Counted from the stretch's first letter, positions 13,889 through 26,605 are shown. The stretch: 64,000 nucleotides of DNA from Pseudeuparius sepicola (GCA_963920635.1 OY987306.1:11116001-11180000), one strand, 5' to 3'. The notes: a model not told the origin generated them from the sequence alone. Made by a program: numbers and translations.

Positions 13889-14429
13889 CATTAAGTTTTC
13901 CATCAGACTAATCAAATGACCTGCCTTACATTCTACATTGGGATTCTGCATTTAACGCTAAACAAAGTTCTTTAATTTTAAGATCTTCTACAGTGCACAA
14001 AGTCACCAACCAAGGCATACACTTGCAATAGTAGAAGGGAAAAGAACAGGATGTGTATTTCAAAACAAATCATAATATAGAAGGTTACACAATATTAGTT
14101 ACATTTTACCTACTGATAAATAATGAATAATTGAAAATATTTGTGATGACACAATAAAGTATTGGAAAGGTGTGGTACAAAAATATTATTTTTCTTCATT
14201 TTGCCCCGCTAAAACTGGCCATAAATTTCCAAGCTTATTACTTCATGCTTAGCTTACTAAATAATTCCTGTACAATTTCATATGCCATTTAAAAAACAAA
14301 CTTGGTTGCCATAGCAACAAAATTGTTTACGTCAAGAAAAATTGAATTTTGCCATCTGTGGCAAAAATCAAGCTAATAGACTTCATTCTTTCATTTGAAT
14401 ATACAGGATTATTTTTTAGGTCTACCACC
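13889..14429. other. Unique AT-rich spacer after the satellite
   Basis: No gene or clear repeat is visible between the satellite edge and the fold-back sequence. The stretch is AT-rich with several short direct repeats of no obvious meaning. Confidence 0.4.
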
Positions 14430-15220
14430 GCCATTTTCTCGCTTATTTTGCGCCCTACAAAAAAAGCGTAAGAAACAAAAATGTTGCAATTTTGGACAGC
14501 TAAGTGGTGTTGCAAAAGAAATCGGCATCCATGGCCAACTTGTCGCGCAATATTAAAAAAACCTCAAATTGAGCAAAACTATTAATATCCGTGGAATGTT
14601 TATTTTAAGAGACAGAGGGAAAATTGATGGCACTGAGAAGCTTTATCCATCCAGGTGCTCAGATAATTTCAACAAATTACACTGGGTCTTCGGCTCTCTT
14701 GAGACCATGAAAATTTTTGTCGATTTAAAGTTTTTTTAATACACCGCGAAAAGTTGGGCATGGAGGCCCATTCCTTTTTTAAAGTCGCCTCACTGACCAA
14801 AATTGCCATATTTTGTTTTCTTACGTATTTTCTGGACGGCCTAAAATAAGCGAGAAAAACGCTTAATAATAACTAAACAAAAAAATTTTCATGGTCTCAA
14901 GAGAACCGAAGACCCTGTGTAATTTGCTGAAACTATCTGACTACGTGGATGGATATAGCTTCTCAGTGCCATCAACAAATACGACTGAAAGCAATGTTTA
15001 TCGTCCCGCTAAACTCAAGTTTTCGCGGTGTACTAAAAAGACTTTAAATCTACAAAAATTTTCATGGTCTCAAGAGAGCCGATGACCCTATGTAATTTGC
15101 TGAAACTATCTGACTACGTGGATGGATATAGCTTCTTAGTGCCATCAATTTTCAATAGAAAAATTTTCCTCTGTCTCTTAAAATAAACATTCCACGGCTA
15201 TTAATAGTTTTGCTCAAAAA
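14430..15220. repeat. Compound inverted repeat (fold-back element)
   Basis: The segment 14,571-14,715 (TTGAGCAAAACTATTAATA.. through GGTCTTCGGCTCTCTTGAGA) recurs in inverse orientation twice, at 14,889-14,970 and 15,060-15,218. A second pair, TTTTCTCGCTTATTTT (14,435) and AAAATAAGCGAGAAAA (14,840), lies partly inside. The structure is a nested fold-back with a duplicated right arm. No transposase is present, so it is a non-autonomous element or its relic. Confidence 0.7.
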
Positions 15221-15226
15221 AAAGAT

Positions 15227-15801
15227 CCACCTTGTATAGCAATAAAATGTATTCAATTTCTTATGTAAATTTTAATTTTAAACAAAAATGCCCTCTTGGT
15301 AATTTTTTGTATGTGTCATGGTTTCGTGGCAAATTTGATTTTTTTCTATTATTTCGGGGTATTTCTGAAAAATTATCTAAAAAATTTGCTTCATAAGTAT
15401 CACTTAAAGTGGAAATGATGTGTTTGCTATTTGAATTAAACTAACTTTTTCTAATAAACTTCCCTATTTAAAGATATACTTTTGAAGATACAGGGTCTAA
15501 TACATTAAAGGAAGATACAATTAATGTTACGTTCTGTAGCTTGAAAAGTAAAACCTTGAATGGGTAAATTTATTGGGAAAAGTTAATGTATTTAAAGTAA
15601 AAAACAATTTTTTTCTGCATTTAGTGTTACTTATGGAGCGAAGTTTTAAGCTATTTTTCAAAAGTACCTACCCCGAAATAATACGAAAAAATCAAATTTG
15701 CTATGATACCATGACACATGAAAAAATGCTAAAGGAACGTTTTTGTTTACAATTAAAATTTACATAAGAAACTGAATACATTTTATTCCTATACAAGGTG
15801 G
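15227..15801. mobile_element. Palindromic MITE, ~575 bp
   Basis: Terminal inverted repeats CCACCTTGTATAG (15,227) and CTATACAAGGTGG (15,789-15,801) are perfect. Inverted similarity continues inward for about 170 bp (TTCAATTTCTTATGTAAATT versus its reverse complement near 15,755). There is no coding content. The family is not assigned. Confidence 0.75.
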
Positions 15802-15829
15802 TTCATTCTTTTTTCTAAAAACAATTATA

Positions 15830-17346
15830 CATTGTGTCCCGGATAAGAATGAACAGCATGGGGATATTGCAAACGGTGAGAGATAGAGCAACGGTTAAAT
15901 GGGAAAAAAGTTGCGCAATTTCGAGGTCAATAAAATGGCACAAACAGATTTCTAATATCTTTTTTCGTTTTTGAGTTATTTTGAAAAAAGTAAAATTTTG
16001 CTTTTTCGATTTTATTTTTTTCTGAAGTTGTTGTGACAGATAGAAAAAAAAGAAAAACACTTTCTTATGGCACTTTTTAGCGGGCTTTAAGATGACGTTT
16101 TTAGATTTGTTCTACAACGTTTCGTTTTTGAGAAACCATCTTCAACTTTATTTTTTAAATACTTACCTGAATTTTTTTTTGCAGATTTTGAAAGCAATTT
16201 TCATTGCAAATACCATGATGTATGACACGAAATATTTTTAAAATGTTTTGAGACAATTATACTGATTATTCCTTTTTTTTTCATTCATTTTTTTCTATTG
16301 CGGCCCTGTATTTAATAATAAGAAGTCTAAATATTAAACAGTATTGACAACAATTTATTTACAGTTTATTTTTACTTCGAAAACTTAATATTTTTAAATA
16401 CTGCCCTGTCTGGTAAGTGTTTTCCTCTGTTGTTGTACAGCAAACAGTGTCGCATTGTGTTTTGGAGTAAATTCTTAGCTTTTTCTAATTGTCAGAAGAA
16501 AGCTTTAAGCCAACTAAATCAATAACTTTTGCTATTTATTAATTGCAACAATACATTCGTTCGGCCTCTACACTATTTCTGTGACGCAAGATATAAAATG
16601 CTGACATGTTAAATTTGTCCCCATTTGAAAAAGCACCCTCCATTTCTAATGATACAAATTGTTAACTAAATGATACAGTGGGAGTTATGACAAATGACAA
16701 GGGGTTGGTTTCGTTGTTTGAAAGCCTTCTAGGTGTTTTTTTTATTTTTTTTTATTATCGCATGTGACTGTTATTAGTCTTTGCCGTCCTTTTTTTAGTT
16801 CTCCAATAATCGAAAGATAAGTTGTAAGTTAAATTGTTGACAATACTGATTAATATTTAGATTTCTTATTATTAAATACAGGGCCGCATTAGAGAAAAAT
16901 GAATGGAAAAAAGGGAATTTTCAGAATAATTGTCTCAAAACAATTTAAAAATATTTCGTGTCATACATCATGGTATTTGCAATGAAAAGTGCTTTCAAAA
17001 TCTGCAAAAAAAAATCCAGGTCCGTATTTAAAAAAATAAAGTTGAAGATGGTTTCTCAAAAACGCAACGTTGTAGAACAAATCTTAAAGCCCGTTAAAAA
17101 GTGCCATAAGAAAGTGTTTTTCTTTTTTTTTTCTATCTGTGATAACAACTTCAGAAAAAAATAAAATCGAAAACGCAAAATTTTACTTTTTTCAAAATAA
17201 CTCAAAAATGAAAAAAGATATTAGAAATCTGTTTGTATCATTTTATTGACCTCGAAATTGCGCAACTTTTTCCCCATTTAACCGTTGCTCTATCTCTCAC
17301 CGTTTGCAATATCCCCATGCTGTTCATTCTTATCCGGGACACAGTG
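15830..17346. mobile_element. Fold-back element with ~500-bp arms, TA-flanked
   Basis: Left terminus CATTGTGTCCCGGATAAG (15,830) mirrors right terminus CTTATCCGGGACACAGTG (ending 17,346), each bordered by TA, which fits a Tc1/mariner-type target. The arms run to about 16,340 and from about 16,850, where TTAATAATAAGAAGTCTAAA meets its inverse. An inner pair GCGGCCCTGTATT / AATACAGGGCCGC suggests a nested older element at 16,300-16,890. There is no transposase inside the ~510-bp centre. Confidence 0.8.
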
Positions 17347-17739
17347 TACTAGGGTATAAGCACCATATTACGACCCATCGAAATTTGGCACCTTATTACG
17401 GCCCATGTACTTAGTTGAAATTTATTCCAATTTTATATAAAATTGGCCCATTATATTTAAATTTTGCGCTATTTGTGCGGTTGTATATTTCATTGCAAGT
17501 TCAGAAAGGCCAAAAGGGTGGGGAGAGTATCGCGCATGGGCTTGAGATCGCTTTCATGTCAGATCATCTCAGTTCAGTATTGAAAGTGCAAGTGAAATTT
17601 TGTCATTTTGGTACGTATGCTTTTGTCATATGCCTCAGATTTTTTTTTCAATAAAACAGCGAAATTAGGCAGTGTACAAATTAAATTTTTAAACCAGTGC
17701 GGTGAAGAGTGTTAAAACAAGATTTTTTAAATTGTTTCT

Positions 17740-18930
17740 GGTTTGTTTTTTCGATTTTTTTAATAATAATCCCGTTTTCAAAATAGGCCGGAATTAGGTT
17801 CCAATTTTGGTTTCTTGATGTAATTACGGCCTATGGGCCGTATTTAAGTTGTTCTTGAGACTATTTTAAATTTATTTTTAATGCCAAAATGTTTTTTAAC
17901 TATAATGTTTTCTGTTCGTTTATGTATCATGAAATCATATTCCGGCCTATAGCTTTCTAAAAAAAATTGTATAAATCGCATATCCAAATCTAGGTACCAA
18001 AGTAAATTTTGTGGGGAATCCTAACAAAGATTTATTTTATTTAAAGTGAAAAAAAAAACGTGTTTGTTTGAACAAATCATTATACTTATATGTTGATAAA
18101 TGATAAAAAAAGATCTTCGTTGTTTCAGGTTTGCTTTTTTTTTCGATTTTTCTAAAAATAATCCCGTTTTCAAAATAGGCCGGAATTAGGTTCCAATTTT
18201 CATTCAAGATGTAATTACGGCCTATGGGCCGTATTTGAGTTGTTCTTGAGACTATTTTAAATTTATATTTCGGCTTTTTTTTAAGCCAAAATTATTATTT
18301 TTTGTATTATAATGTTTTCTGTTCCTTTATGTATTATGTAATCATATTCCGGCCAATAGTTTTCTAAAAAAAATTTTATAAATCGCATATCCAAATCTAG
18401 GTACCAAAGTAAATTTTGTGGAGAATCCTAACAAAGATTTATTTTATTTAAAGTGAAAAAAATGTGCTTGTTTGAACAAATCATTATACTTACATGTTGA
18501 TAGATGATAAAAAAAGATCTTCGTTGTTTCATGTTTGCTTTTTTTTTCGATTTTTCTAAAAATAATCCCGTTTTCAAAATAGGCCGGAATTAGGTTCCAA
18601 TTTTCATTCAAGATGTAATTTTACGGCCTATGGGCCGTATTTGAGTTGTTCTTGAGATTATTTTAAATTTATATCTCGCCTTTTTTTTAAGCCAAAATTA
18701 TTATTTTTTTGTATTATAATGTTTTCTGTTCGTTTATGTATTATGTAATCATATTCCGGCCTATAGTTTTCTAAAAAAAATTGTATAAATCGCATATCGA
18801 AATCTAGATATCAAAGTAAATTTTGTGGGGAATCCTAACAAAGATTTATTTTATTTTAAGTAAAAAAAGGTTTTATTTGAAAAAATCATTATACTTATGT
18901 GTTGATAAATGATAAAAAAAATCGTCTAAT
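17740..18930. repeat. Three ~395-bp direct subterminal repeats
   Basis: Copies begin near 17,740, 18,129 and 18,534. Each carries ATAATCCCGTTTTCAAAATA, then GGCCGGAATTAGGTTCCAA, then the near-palindrome TACGGCCTATGGGCCGTA, and ends in GATGATAAAAAAAGATCTTC or similar. The repeated palindrome and the GGCCGGAATTAGG box, also found at the other end of the element, are candidates for transposase-binding sites (inference). Confidence 0.8.
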
Positions 18931-19149
18931 TGTTTTATCTAGTAAAAGTCAGAAGAACACTTTCTTTCATTGGGAGGAATTAACTTTTTTTGGTTTAACC
19001 TACTATCTTCTTATTCCGGCTTAAAAAAAAAACAACGAAAACCGAAAAAAATCCAAGTTTATGTTTTTCAAAATTTATTTCGCTTTAAAATAATTTATAA
19101 CTCCCGATGACTAGGTAACCTGGATACAGTTTTGTTTCTTTTTTAGATT

Positions 19150-21660
19150 ATGGCGCCTAGAACAAAAATAAGAAGGAAAAACAAAACAAATAAAACAAAT
19201 AAAAAATATTCTGAAGCATCATTAAAACTTGCAATTCCAGGCATGGAAAATGGAATGTCCGCTTATCGAGCGTCCCAAACCTATGGTATACCAAAAAGTA
19301 CCCTTAAGGATAAAAAGAACAAAAAGTATTCTAGTAAAAAAACTGGAAAGCCGACTGTCCTCACGCAAGAAGAAGAAAAAATGATCGTGCAATGGATTCA
19401 TTATCTGGGGGATACTGGTTTTTCTATCACAAAAGAGCAGCTGGTAACCGATCCAATACATTCAAAGACGGAATACCGGGAAAGCATTGGTATGATGGTT
19501 TTCTTAGAAGGAACCCGGAGATCACGTGCCGAGTGTCACAAAATATCACCTCAAGTCGCGCATCGGTGACAGAAGATATGATACGCACCTGGTTTGCGTA
19601 TCACAAACTGTTTTCACAAGTGGCTAAATCAAAACCATATTCAAAGGCCCGTTGTACTTTTTCTGGATGGCCATACTAGTCACATTTCGTTGGCCCTTAG
19701 TTGCAAAAAAAACGGAATCATTTTAGTGGCTTTAGTTCCTAATTCCACTCATATCATGCAGCCGTTAGATGTGGCTGTGTATCGTCCAGTAAAAGGAAAA
19801 TCGTACATAATTTTAGAATAAAAAACAATCACGCAAAGATTAAAAGAACTGATTTTGCTCCACTAGTAAAGGAATGCTTTGAGAAAACTCTAAAACTAGA
19901 AACTATTAAGAACTCTTTTGTTTGTACAGGACTTTTTCCTTTTAACGTAGAGAATGTTAGATTCGAAAAATTGAAAGCAAAAAAAAATCAAATAATCACG
20001 GCTGAACAAACTCCACTGGTATCAGAATGCAAAACTCGAGAATTTGGCAAGAAATTTGAAAGTAAGCTATCTCCTAATACTATCAACCAGTTCAAGAATA
20101 ATCCAGGTAAAAATTGGCTAGGAGACCCATCTTATGAACGGCTGTTCAACTTTTGGAAAACGCATTCAACTACCACACATCCTGAGGAATTGAGAAACGA
20201 TGAGACGCTGAGTGACGATATGGAAATTGAAGACATCGAGGATATTCACCACCAGAACACCAACAGCTGTAATTTGGAGAGCGACAACCCCATTACTGAT
20301 AATGAAAATGATGGAATGTTGCTGGGAGATTCGACATTAATAAATAACTTGGCCAACAACGACATCAGTATTTTTAATATCGGAGATGATGGGTTTTTAG
20401 AGTTGGATAGTAATTTTCTTGATGAAGATGAGGCAGGCAAAAACATCACACAAAAGGTTGAGATCGTGGGAGTGGAATATCCAAAGAACAGCTCACTCTC
20501 TAAAACTGATATATTATTGGATGAACTCAACAACAGTAACGACAAAGAAAACTTTTCTGTGCGCCATAATAATAATGTTCACTTTACACCCCCACGAAAA
20601 GCCAGCACATTTGCAAACCCATTATCACCCTTGGCTGTAGCAACTGACACTTTAAACTCTTGTTCGAAAGCAACTGTAGATAAATTGCCAATCGATGATT
20701 CTCAGAACCGCTCAACTTTCTTAACACTTTCAGAAGCGCCTAGTTCAAGTACTCAGTCAGAATTATTAAATAATTATCCTTCTGAAATGACTCTACCACA
20801 TACATTGACCACCCCATTTTCACTTCAAGAACCAGAACAAATCATCCTCAATCAATTTCAGGTGTCAAATGATCAGGATTTAAAAGAATCGTATTTTATG
20901 ACACCACCTAAATTTCCCACACCATTTAAGGACTCTTTCTATTTTCCCAAAAAAGCCAAAACGGATGCCATAAAACGTGTTACAAAAAACTAACACCTGT
21001 TGTGGCTATATCAGATGAATTCATGTAGTACCAGAGACGCACTGAGACAGCAAAAGAGGCTAAAGAAGAAAAAAGAAAAGAGATACTTGCAAAACAAAAC
21101 GAGGCTAAAGCGAGGAAAAAAATATTTGTAGGAAAGACTAGCACGGACGAAAATAAGTTAAAAGAAAAGAGTATTTTAACCGAAGAAGAAAATAAAGAGG
21201 ATAGACTTATGAAACAAAACAAGGCAAAATTGAATAAGAATGCAAAATTAACGGAAAAATTTGACAGTAGAAAAAATTGAAACACAAAAGATATTATAGA
21301 AGATGAACATGCGAAGGTTGACGAAAGCGAACAAAACAAATCAGTGAACGATGGAAAAGAAAAGAGCTTTGGTAAAAATGATCAACCCAAAGTATCTCAA
21401 ATTAAGGATAAAACTTTTCAAAAAAAAATCAGTTTGTCATTTTTATCCACGAGGGAAAATATTTTCCCGGCCAAATAATAGATACTTGTGATAAAAATAT
21501 AGTATTAAAGCCATGGAGAAGGTTGGGATTCATTGGAGATGACCTTCTCGCGATGACATTATCTGGTATGAATTCGAAGAAATCCTCTCAATCATTGGTA
21601 CACCTCAGGCTGTAAATAAAAGAGGTCACTACTTAGTCCCCGAAATTGGCACATTGGAAT
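19150..21660 (+). pseudogene. Broken psq-HTH / DDE_1 transposase (pogo/Tigger-like)
   Basis: The frame opening with ATG at 19,150 has a basic N-terminus and a pipsqueak-type helix-turn-helix (ASQTYGIPKSTLKDK), then a CENP-B-like segment (LTQEEEKMIVQWI). The frame shifts near 19,440 into a second part of that DNA-binding region (GIPGKHWYDGFLRRNPE, VTEDMIRTWF). A jump follows: the first catalytic Asp region is missing and sequence resumes at about 19,625 with the second catalytic block (VVLFLDGHTSH, then THIMQPLDVAVY). Another shift near 19,800 leads to the tail (PLVKECFEKTLKL, TGLFPFNVENV) and a long acidic, then lysine-rich, C-terminus to about 21,660 (GDDLLAMTLSG; RGHYLVPEIGTLE). Members of this family cut and paste TA-flanked elements. 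This copy is dead: at least three frameshifts, internal deletion, and stops. Confidence 0.8.
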
Positions 21661-22152
21661 AAATATGTTTACAGTATTTACCATTAGATACTAGATCTTA
21701 GTCAGTTACGTTGTTAGATCAATATCTTACGATTACTTACAAGTAGTTATAGTAGTTATTATTATAGTAGATATAAAAGTTAATACTTATGGGTTGACAT
21801 TTGTTCATGTTTTTCCACTTTGTAACAAGAAATAAATATTTTTGGTACTCGTGCATGTTATAAATTAGCTTAAGAGTATATCAACAAGAAGAAGCCCGAA
21901 TAAGATTCACCTTAAGCCGAAATTAGGTTCTAACTTTTATGCTTAGGCCGGAATTAGGAAAAATGACCGAACTCCAAAAATTATTTTTTTTAGCAGTTAC
22001 AAAATATTTTTTCAACCGTGTTCTGGTTTAGTTTCGCACAAAAACGTGTCTTATATTAAAATAAAGGATACAAAATTAAAAATTTCTACTAAATATCTTA
22101 ATATAAGGTAAATAGGTTGAATGTTGCAGGAATAGGCCGTAAGGTGCTTTTA

Positions 22153-22465
22153 CAATAATTACCCACTTCTGCGCCACTGGTCGTTGAAGGTGTTTGATAT
22201 TAACAGGTTTTATGCTAACCCATGCCGTTATACCGTGTACAAAATATGACTCTCAAGTAGTTTGGTAAATATTCAATAAATTCCACATATTTCTTACAAC
22301 TTTAACACCCTGTAACTTTTTATAAGGCCTTAAAATGGTATAGTTTATAGAAGAAAGTGCAGTTTTTTTTTTGGTTTTCTATCACCTGTTGAAGTGTCGC
22401 AGAATAAAACTGAATCGCCCTGTATAGTTTATTTTTGCAATTTTGATGACGTTATATACGGGTGT
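22153..22465. other. Spacer between transposons
   Basis: About 300 bp without a gene. It contains phrases common in insect MITEs (ACACCCTGTAACTTTTTATA at ~22,308, and ATCGCCCTGTATAG near 22,415), probably termini of degraded elements. Confidence 0.4.
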
Positions 22466-22473
22466 ATAGATAG

Positions 22474-23069
22474 CAGTAGCGTAGCCAGAAAATTTGTCTG
22501 GGGGGGGGGGGGGGGCACCGACTAAAAATACAAAATAAAAATACAAAAATTTAATGTTTATTTAAAACTTACAATTTAATATTAAGCTTACGTTTTATAT
22601 TTACTTTAGACAACTCGTTTAGCACCTCATCAGGCGATACAGGAATTTCACAGTGAATATTACTTACGGCTTGTCTATTAGCGTTGACTGACGTATTAAT
22701 AAAGACTGCTCACGGTTGTCATGTCTGACACATTTTTGGCTCACCGGACACAAAATACAATACAAAATACATTGTTAGCTATCAGCGCCGTCTGTTTTCC
22801 AGGACATGAAGTCATAGCCGTGCGAGAAGTCTTATTAATACGTCACTCAACGCTATAAACATTTTTTTTATTTTCATTCTGCATACATGACAAACTACAT
22901 TCCAGAATTACCTATAGCTTCTTCAGCTGGTTAAACAGATCACCCCATAAGTCCAGAGTAGTGTTTATTCTTCTGCATAAAGGTCTGTGCATACGATTTT
23001 CATGGACACGTTTGGCATATTGTTTGGGGGGGGCACGTGCCCCTGTGCCCCCCCCTGGCTACGCCACTG
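22474..23069. mobile_element. hAT-like MITE, 596 bp, 8-bp target duplication
   Basis: It starts CAGTAGCGTAGCCAG and ends CTGGCTACGCCACTG, a 15-bp inverted repeat with one mismatch, followed inward by long G and C runs. ATAGATAG flanks both sides (22,466-22,473 and 23,070-23,077), an exact 8-bp duplication as made by hAT transposases. An internal inverted pair, AGCGTTGACTGACGTATTAATA (22,680) against TATTAATACGTCACTCAACGCT (22,833), is near perfect. No transposase. Confidence 0.85.
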
Positions 23070-23077
23070 ATAGATAG

Positions 23078-25713
23078 TATTGCGTTTTTCAACATATTAT
23101 TTTTAGCACATTTAGTTGGTACAAGAATTTCCAAGTTCCAAGTTTGTTACTTGCATATCTGTATAAAAAAAAACAATGTAAAATGTAAAATCAATACAAA
23201 AGGAAAGGAGGCGCGCGCCCGAAAACGTAGCGGTCGGCCGGAGTGGGGGTTACCCAGAGACGAACGTGGCTGATATGGTAAAACGATGCTTATTTCGAAT
23301 AGCTTTAGCTCAGTTTCTATGTCACCATAACAGAAAAAATAATAATAAATCGGTGTTCCGAAAATAAAGGAAGATAATTAATATGCAGTTCAGCTACTCG
23401 AATTCAATGGAATATTCTATAAAAAAATATGCATGAATATAATATCTACCGAAAATATAATTATTTATAAACGTAAAAGAAACTAGGTATGCAAAAACAA
23501 ACGAAATCGAATTTTACAAAACAAGTTCGATTCCTAACATATCTTACACTATATCTACTATTACTCAACCCCAATAGTAAGCCAAGCTTGTGTTTTATTG
23601 TACAAAAGTCCAAAGCTATAGGCCCCCTATGTTTAAACTCGCTAAACAAACGGTTATGCATAGATATCTGATATTGAAGATAGGCGACTTATTGTAAATA
23701 ATTTAAATTATGTTTCGTTTATTTTGAGCAATATATTTTTAAACTTTCACTTTCACAGCAACTTATAGGTAACTCTTAATTTTATGCTCCTAATTTTGCA
23801 AGTTAATTATTGCACTCTGGATATTTTTTTACAATAGGAAGCCATCCTACTAATGCATTATTTAAGAAAATGTATCGAATAATATTTTGAAAACGGCTAT
23901 TTTAACAAGCATTTATTTATTACAAGCTTTTATTTACCTTTGCCTGTTAGTATGTGTGGGTCAAATCTTCTAACTAAATTTTAAACTAGTTCCACCCAGC
24001 CGATTAATCTAACATTTTGCACACATTTTTTTCTAGTATGCTCTAGTGACGTCATTCTAATGCCCCAAGATAGTTGCCCAAAACTCACACGAAAAAGGCC
24101 TTTTAATAATAATGCGTCGTTTAGAAATTAAAACACTATCTAGAAAGCACAAAATAAAATATTAATTAAAAACGTTTTTAAATGCAAGCTTTTATTTAAG
24201 CCATGTCTTAAATTAAATAAAATAAGTTACTATCTTTAACGCTGACAATGATTTAATAATTTATGATGAATTGTTTGTTTTTAAAAATCTTGTTTCGCAA
24301 AATGTTCATAAATGTAAGTATCAATAAATTAATTTCATTAGACAATGATTGGTTGATAGGCAAGTACTAAAAACAAATAGTTCAACATAAAATATTAAAT
24401 TACTTTCAGCGATAAAGATAGTAACTTATTTTTTTTCGTTCGTACATGCCTTAAATAAAACCTTTTTTTTTAATTTTTTAAATTAATTTTATTATTTTTA
24501 ACTAAGATTGTTTATATCTTTATTAGCAGCGCTCGGGTTTCGTACGCATTATTGTTATATTATACACATTATTGATATTATTATTGATATTACTGATTCG
24601 AACATTAATCCAGCTGTTATAACGAAAATTCACTTTTGGTACCTCTCCCTACCAACTGGACTATTTTCCATTATAATAATAATTATCACAATAATTATTG
24701 TGGCTACTTACACTTAATGATGTCACTTAAAAAAGTAGTTATACCTATCTAATTGATGAGTTAGCGCATTGTGTACAACTAAGAGTGTACATACATAATC
24801 ACTTGTATACCTACTTACACACTGTAAAATATCATTACATTCACAGACGGAGGAGCTGCTATTCCACAATTATGATTCTACAGTGCAGGGCAATACCTCA
24901 ACATCCCTTGAAATAGCGGTCGATTACTACTTCCCAGAGAGTGGTTTCACTCAAAATTGTATTAGAACGAGCCAGGGTCTTGCTAAGTCTGTGTGAACAC
25001 AGAACTTCAGGCAGCTGCAAAGTTACGATAAGACACGAACTCTCAGTTGCAGTGGCAATTCAACATAGCAAGGGCGCAGCGGAAGCCAATATGGCATATT
25101 CCGGTTAATTTTTCGAACCAGTTCACATTCCCTGGAATATAAAATAGCTGTATAATCGATTTTTGGAACGACCGAGACAAACCTAAAATGAAAAAAAAAC
25201 TTTTAAACTAGAGATAGTTGCAGTCCGTTCGTAATTTACACTTCCAATCATAAGTTTGGAAACTTACCTAATTAGATAAAAAAAACATCTTATATAAATT
25301 TGACAGAAGATAGACTCAAACGAAATGTCAGAGTATAAGGCATATTAAGTGTGATTGTTTTGTTTCCAACTCCAACGGTAACCTGGATTACTGAAACTAT
25401 TATTAGTGTTTCATACTCTGTTTCATAATATGAGTGGGTACGTGCATGATGGATGAATATTGGGCGCTATCTCGAAAACTACATAATTTATGAAAAAAAT
25501 AGTAGAAGTTTTTTGTAGAATGTTAAATTTTCTACAAAATGCTTTAAATTAATTTCAAAAATTAATTTGGGAAAAAAGTTCTGCTCATAATAAAATAGAA
25601 TGTTATGCCCTCTATCGGACATTACCCTATAATATAATTGTGCCAAAAATCATCGAAATCAACCAAGCCGTTTAGAAGATATAGTGTAATGTTTTCGAGT
25701 AGATATACAGTGT
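23078..25713. other. AT-rich intergenic stretch
   Basis: No confident gene in 2.6 kb. It holds a GC-rich patch at 23,205-23,270 (GGAGGCGCGCGCCC), poly-A/T-rich repeats, and a stretch at 24,844-24,998 with unusual coding character, listed separately. An open frame at 24,508-24,717 ends in a run of Ile/Val codons that would form a hydrophobic helix, but it is short and in simple-sequence DNA. Confidence 0.5.
24844..24998 (+). other. Possible orphan exon or gene fragment
   Basis: After a splice-acceptor-like ATTACATTCACAG (ending 24,846) one frame is open for about 50 codons with protein-like composition (for example LEIAVDYYFPESGF) to a TGA at about 24,998. Base composition is less AT-biased than the surroundings. 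I do not recognise the product and see no neighbouring exon, so a relic or chance frame is just as likely. Confidence 0.2.
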
Positions 25714-26605
25714 GGCTCGGGTTTTTGATCAGGACTTTGACATTTTGTAGAAAAACTCATTATAAGGTGGGTTGATCACATAAATATACGGCCTAAAGTT
25801 TTTCGTTTCTGAGATACAGAGTGTTCTAGTTCTCTTTTTGAAATTGAATTATGGCAATATCTCCCAAAATAATCAAAATGCTGAACTGAAGTTTGGCACG
25901 GCAGTGTTTTGGGGGATGGAGGATAAGCTGAAAATGTTAATTTCTACGTATCTCACAGAGAGCATATTATTGGATGGTGCTTTTACTCGTAACTTTTTTG
26001 AGTTTATCTTTTGGTCTTGCAGGTCCAAGTCAACCGTTTGCGTTAAAATTGACAAAACGTGCCCCAAAACAACTACAACATTTCGAAACATAACATTTTC
26101 ACCTACCGGTTTCAAATCTTACAGATCAAGAAAAAAATCCCCATGAACAATGAAATAAAAATTATTCGCTTTCAAAATGGAAAAGATTGAATTTGATAAA
26201 ATTTGGACATCCTACTTGACCAGTGTCCATTTGGCTTTTTTTTCATAATTTTAACTGTACAGTTTATTTGTAGCATGTGCAAGTGGTAGGCGACAATTTT
26301 ATGTTTCGAATGTTTCTAGTTAACAGGTGTTTCGGGGAACGTTTTGTCAATTTCAACGCATACTTTTGATTTTATCGTTATGAAATAAGAGCACCTTTCC
26401 AAAAATAGCGCAAGTGGCGCTCTCTATGAGATACGTAGAAATTGACATTTTCAGCTTATTCTCCGTCCCCAAAAACACTACAGTGCCAAATTTTAGAACA
26501 GCAGCTTGATTATTTTGGGAGATATTGCCATAATTTAATTTCAAAGAAGAATTTTTCTGCAAAATGTCAAAGTCCTGATCAAAATACCTGGGTCACCAGT
26601 AGATA
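25714..26605. mobile_element. Fold-back MITE, ~0.9 kb
   Basis: The left arm (TTGATCAGGACTTTGACATT at ~25,733, then TTGAATTATGGCAATATCTC) is mirrored at the right (GAGATATTGCCATAATTTAA, then AATGTCAAAGTCCTGATCAA, ~26,565-26,584). Arms are about 250 bp. The centre has no transposase. Confidence 0.75.

Larger units (their letters stand above)
17354..22152. mobile_element. Decayed pogo/Tigger-like DNA transposon
   Basis: The outer ends are imperfect inverted repeats: ATAAGCACCATATTACG at 17,355 and, in reverse complement, AAAAGCACCTTACGGCC at the right end (22,135-22,152). Between them lie three direct subterminal repeats, a transposase relic (19,150-21,660) and more subterminal motifs at 21,900-21,960. 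The motif GGCCGGAATTAGG occurs at about 17,786, 18,178, 18,582 and 21,944. Length (~4.8 kb) is large for pogo-like elements because of the repeats. The family call rests on the transposase. Confidence 0.65.

Noticed and set aside
20246..21339. Minus-strand frames opposite the transposase relic
   Set aside because: Shadows of the acidic and Lys-rich plus-strand coding sequence.
24508..24717. 69-codon frame ending in a hydrophobic Ile/Val run
   Set aside because: Arises from an ATT/ATA-rich simple sequence; no start context or homologue known.
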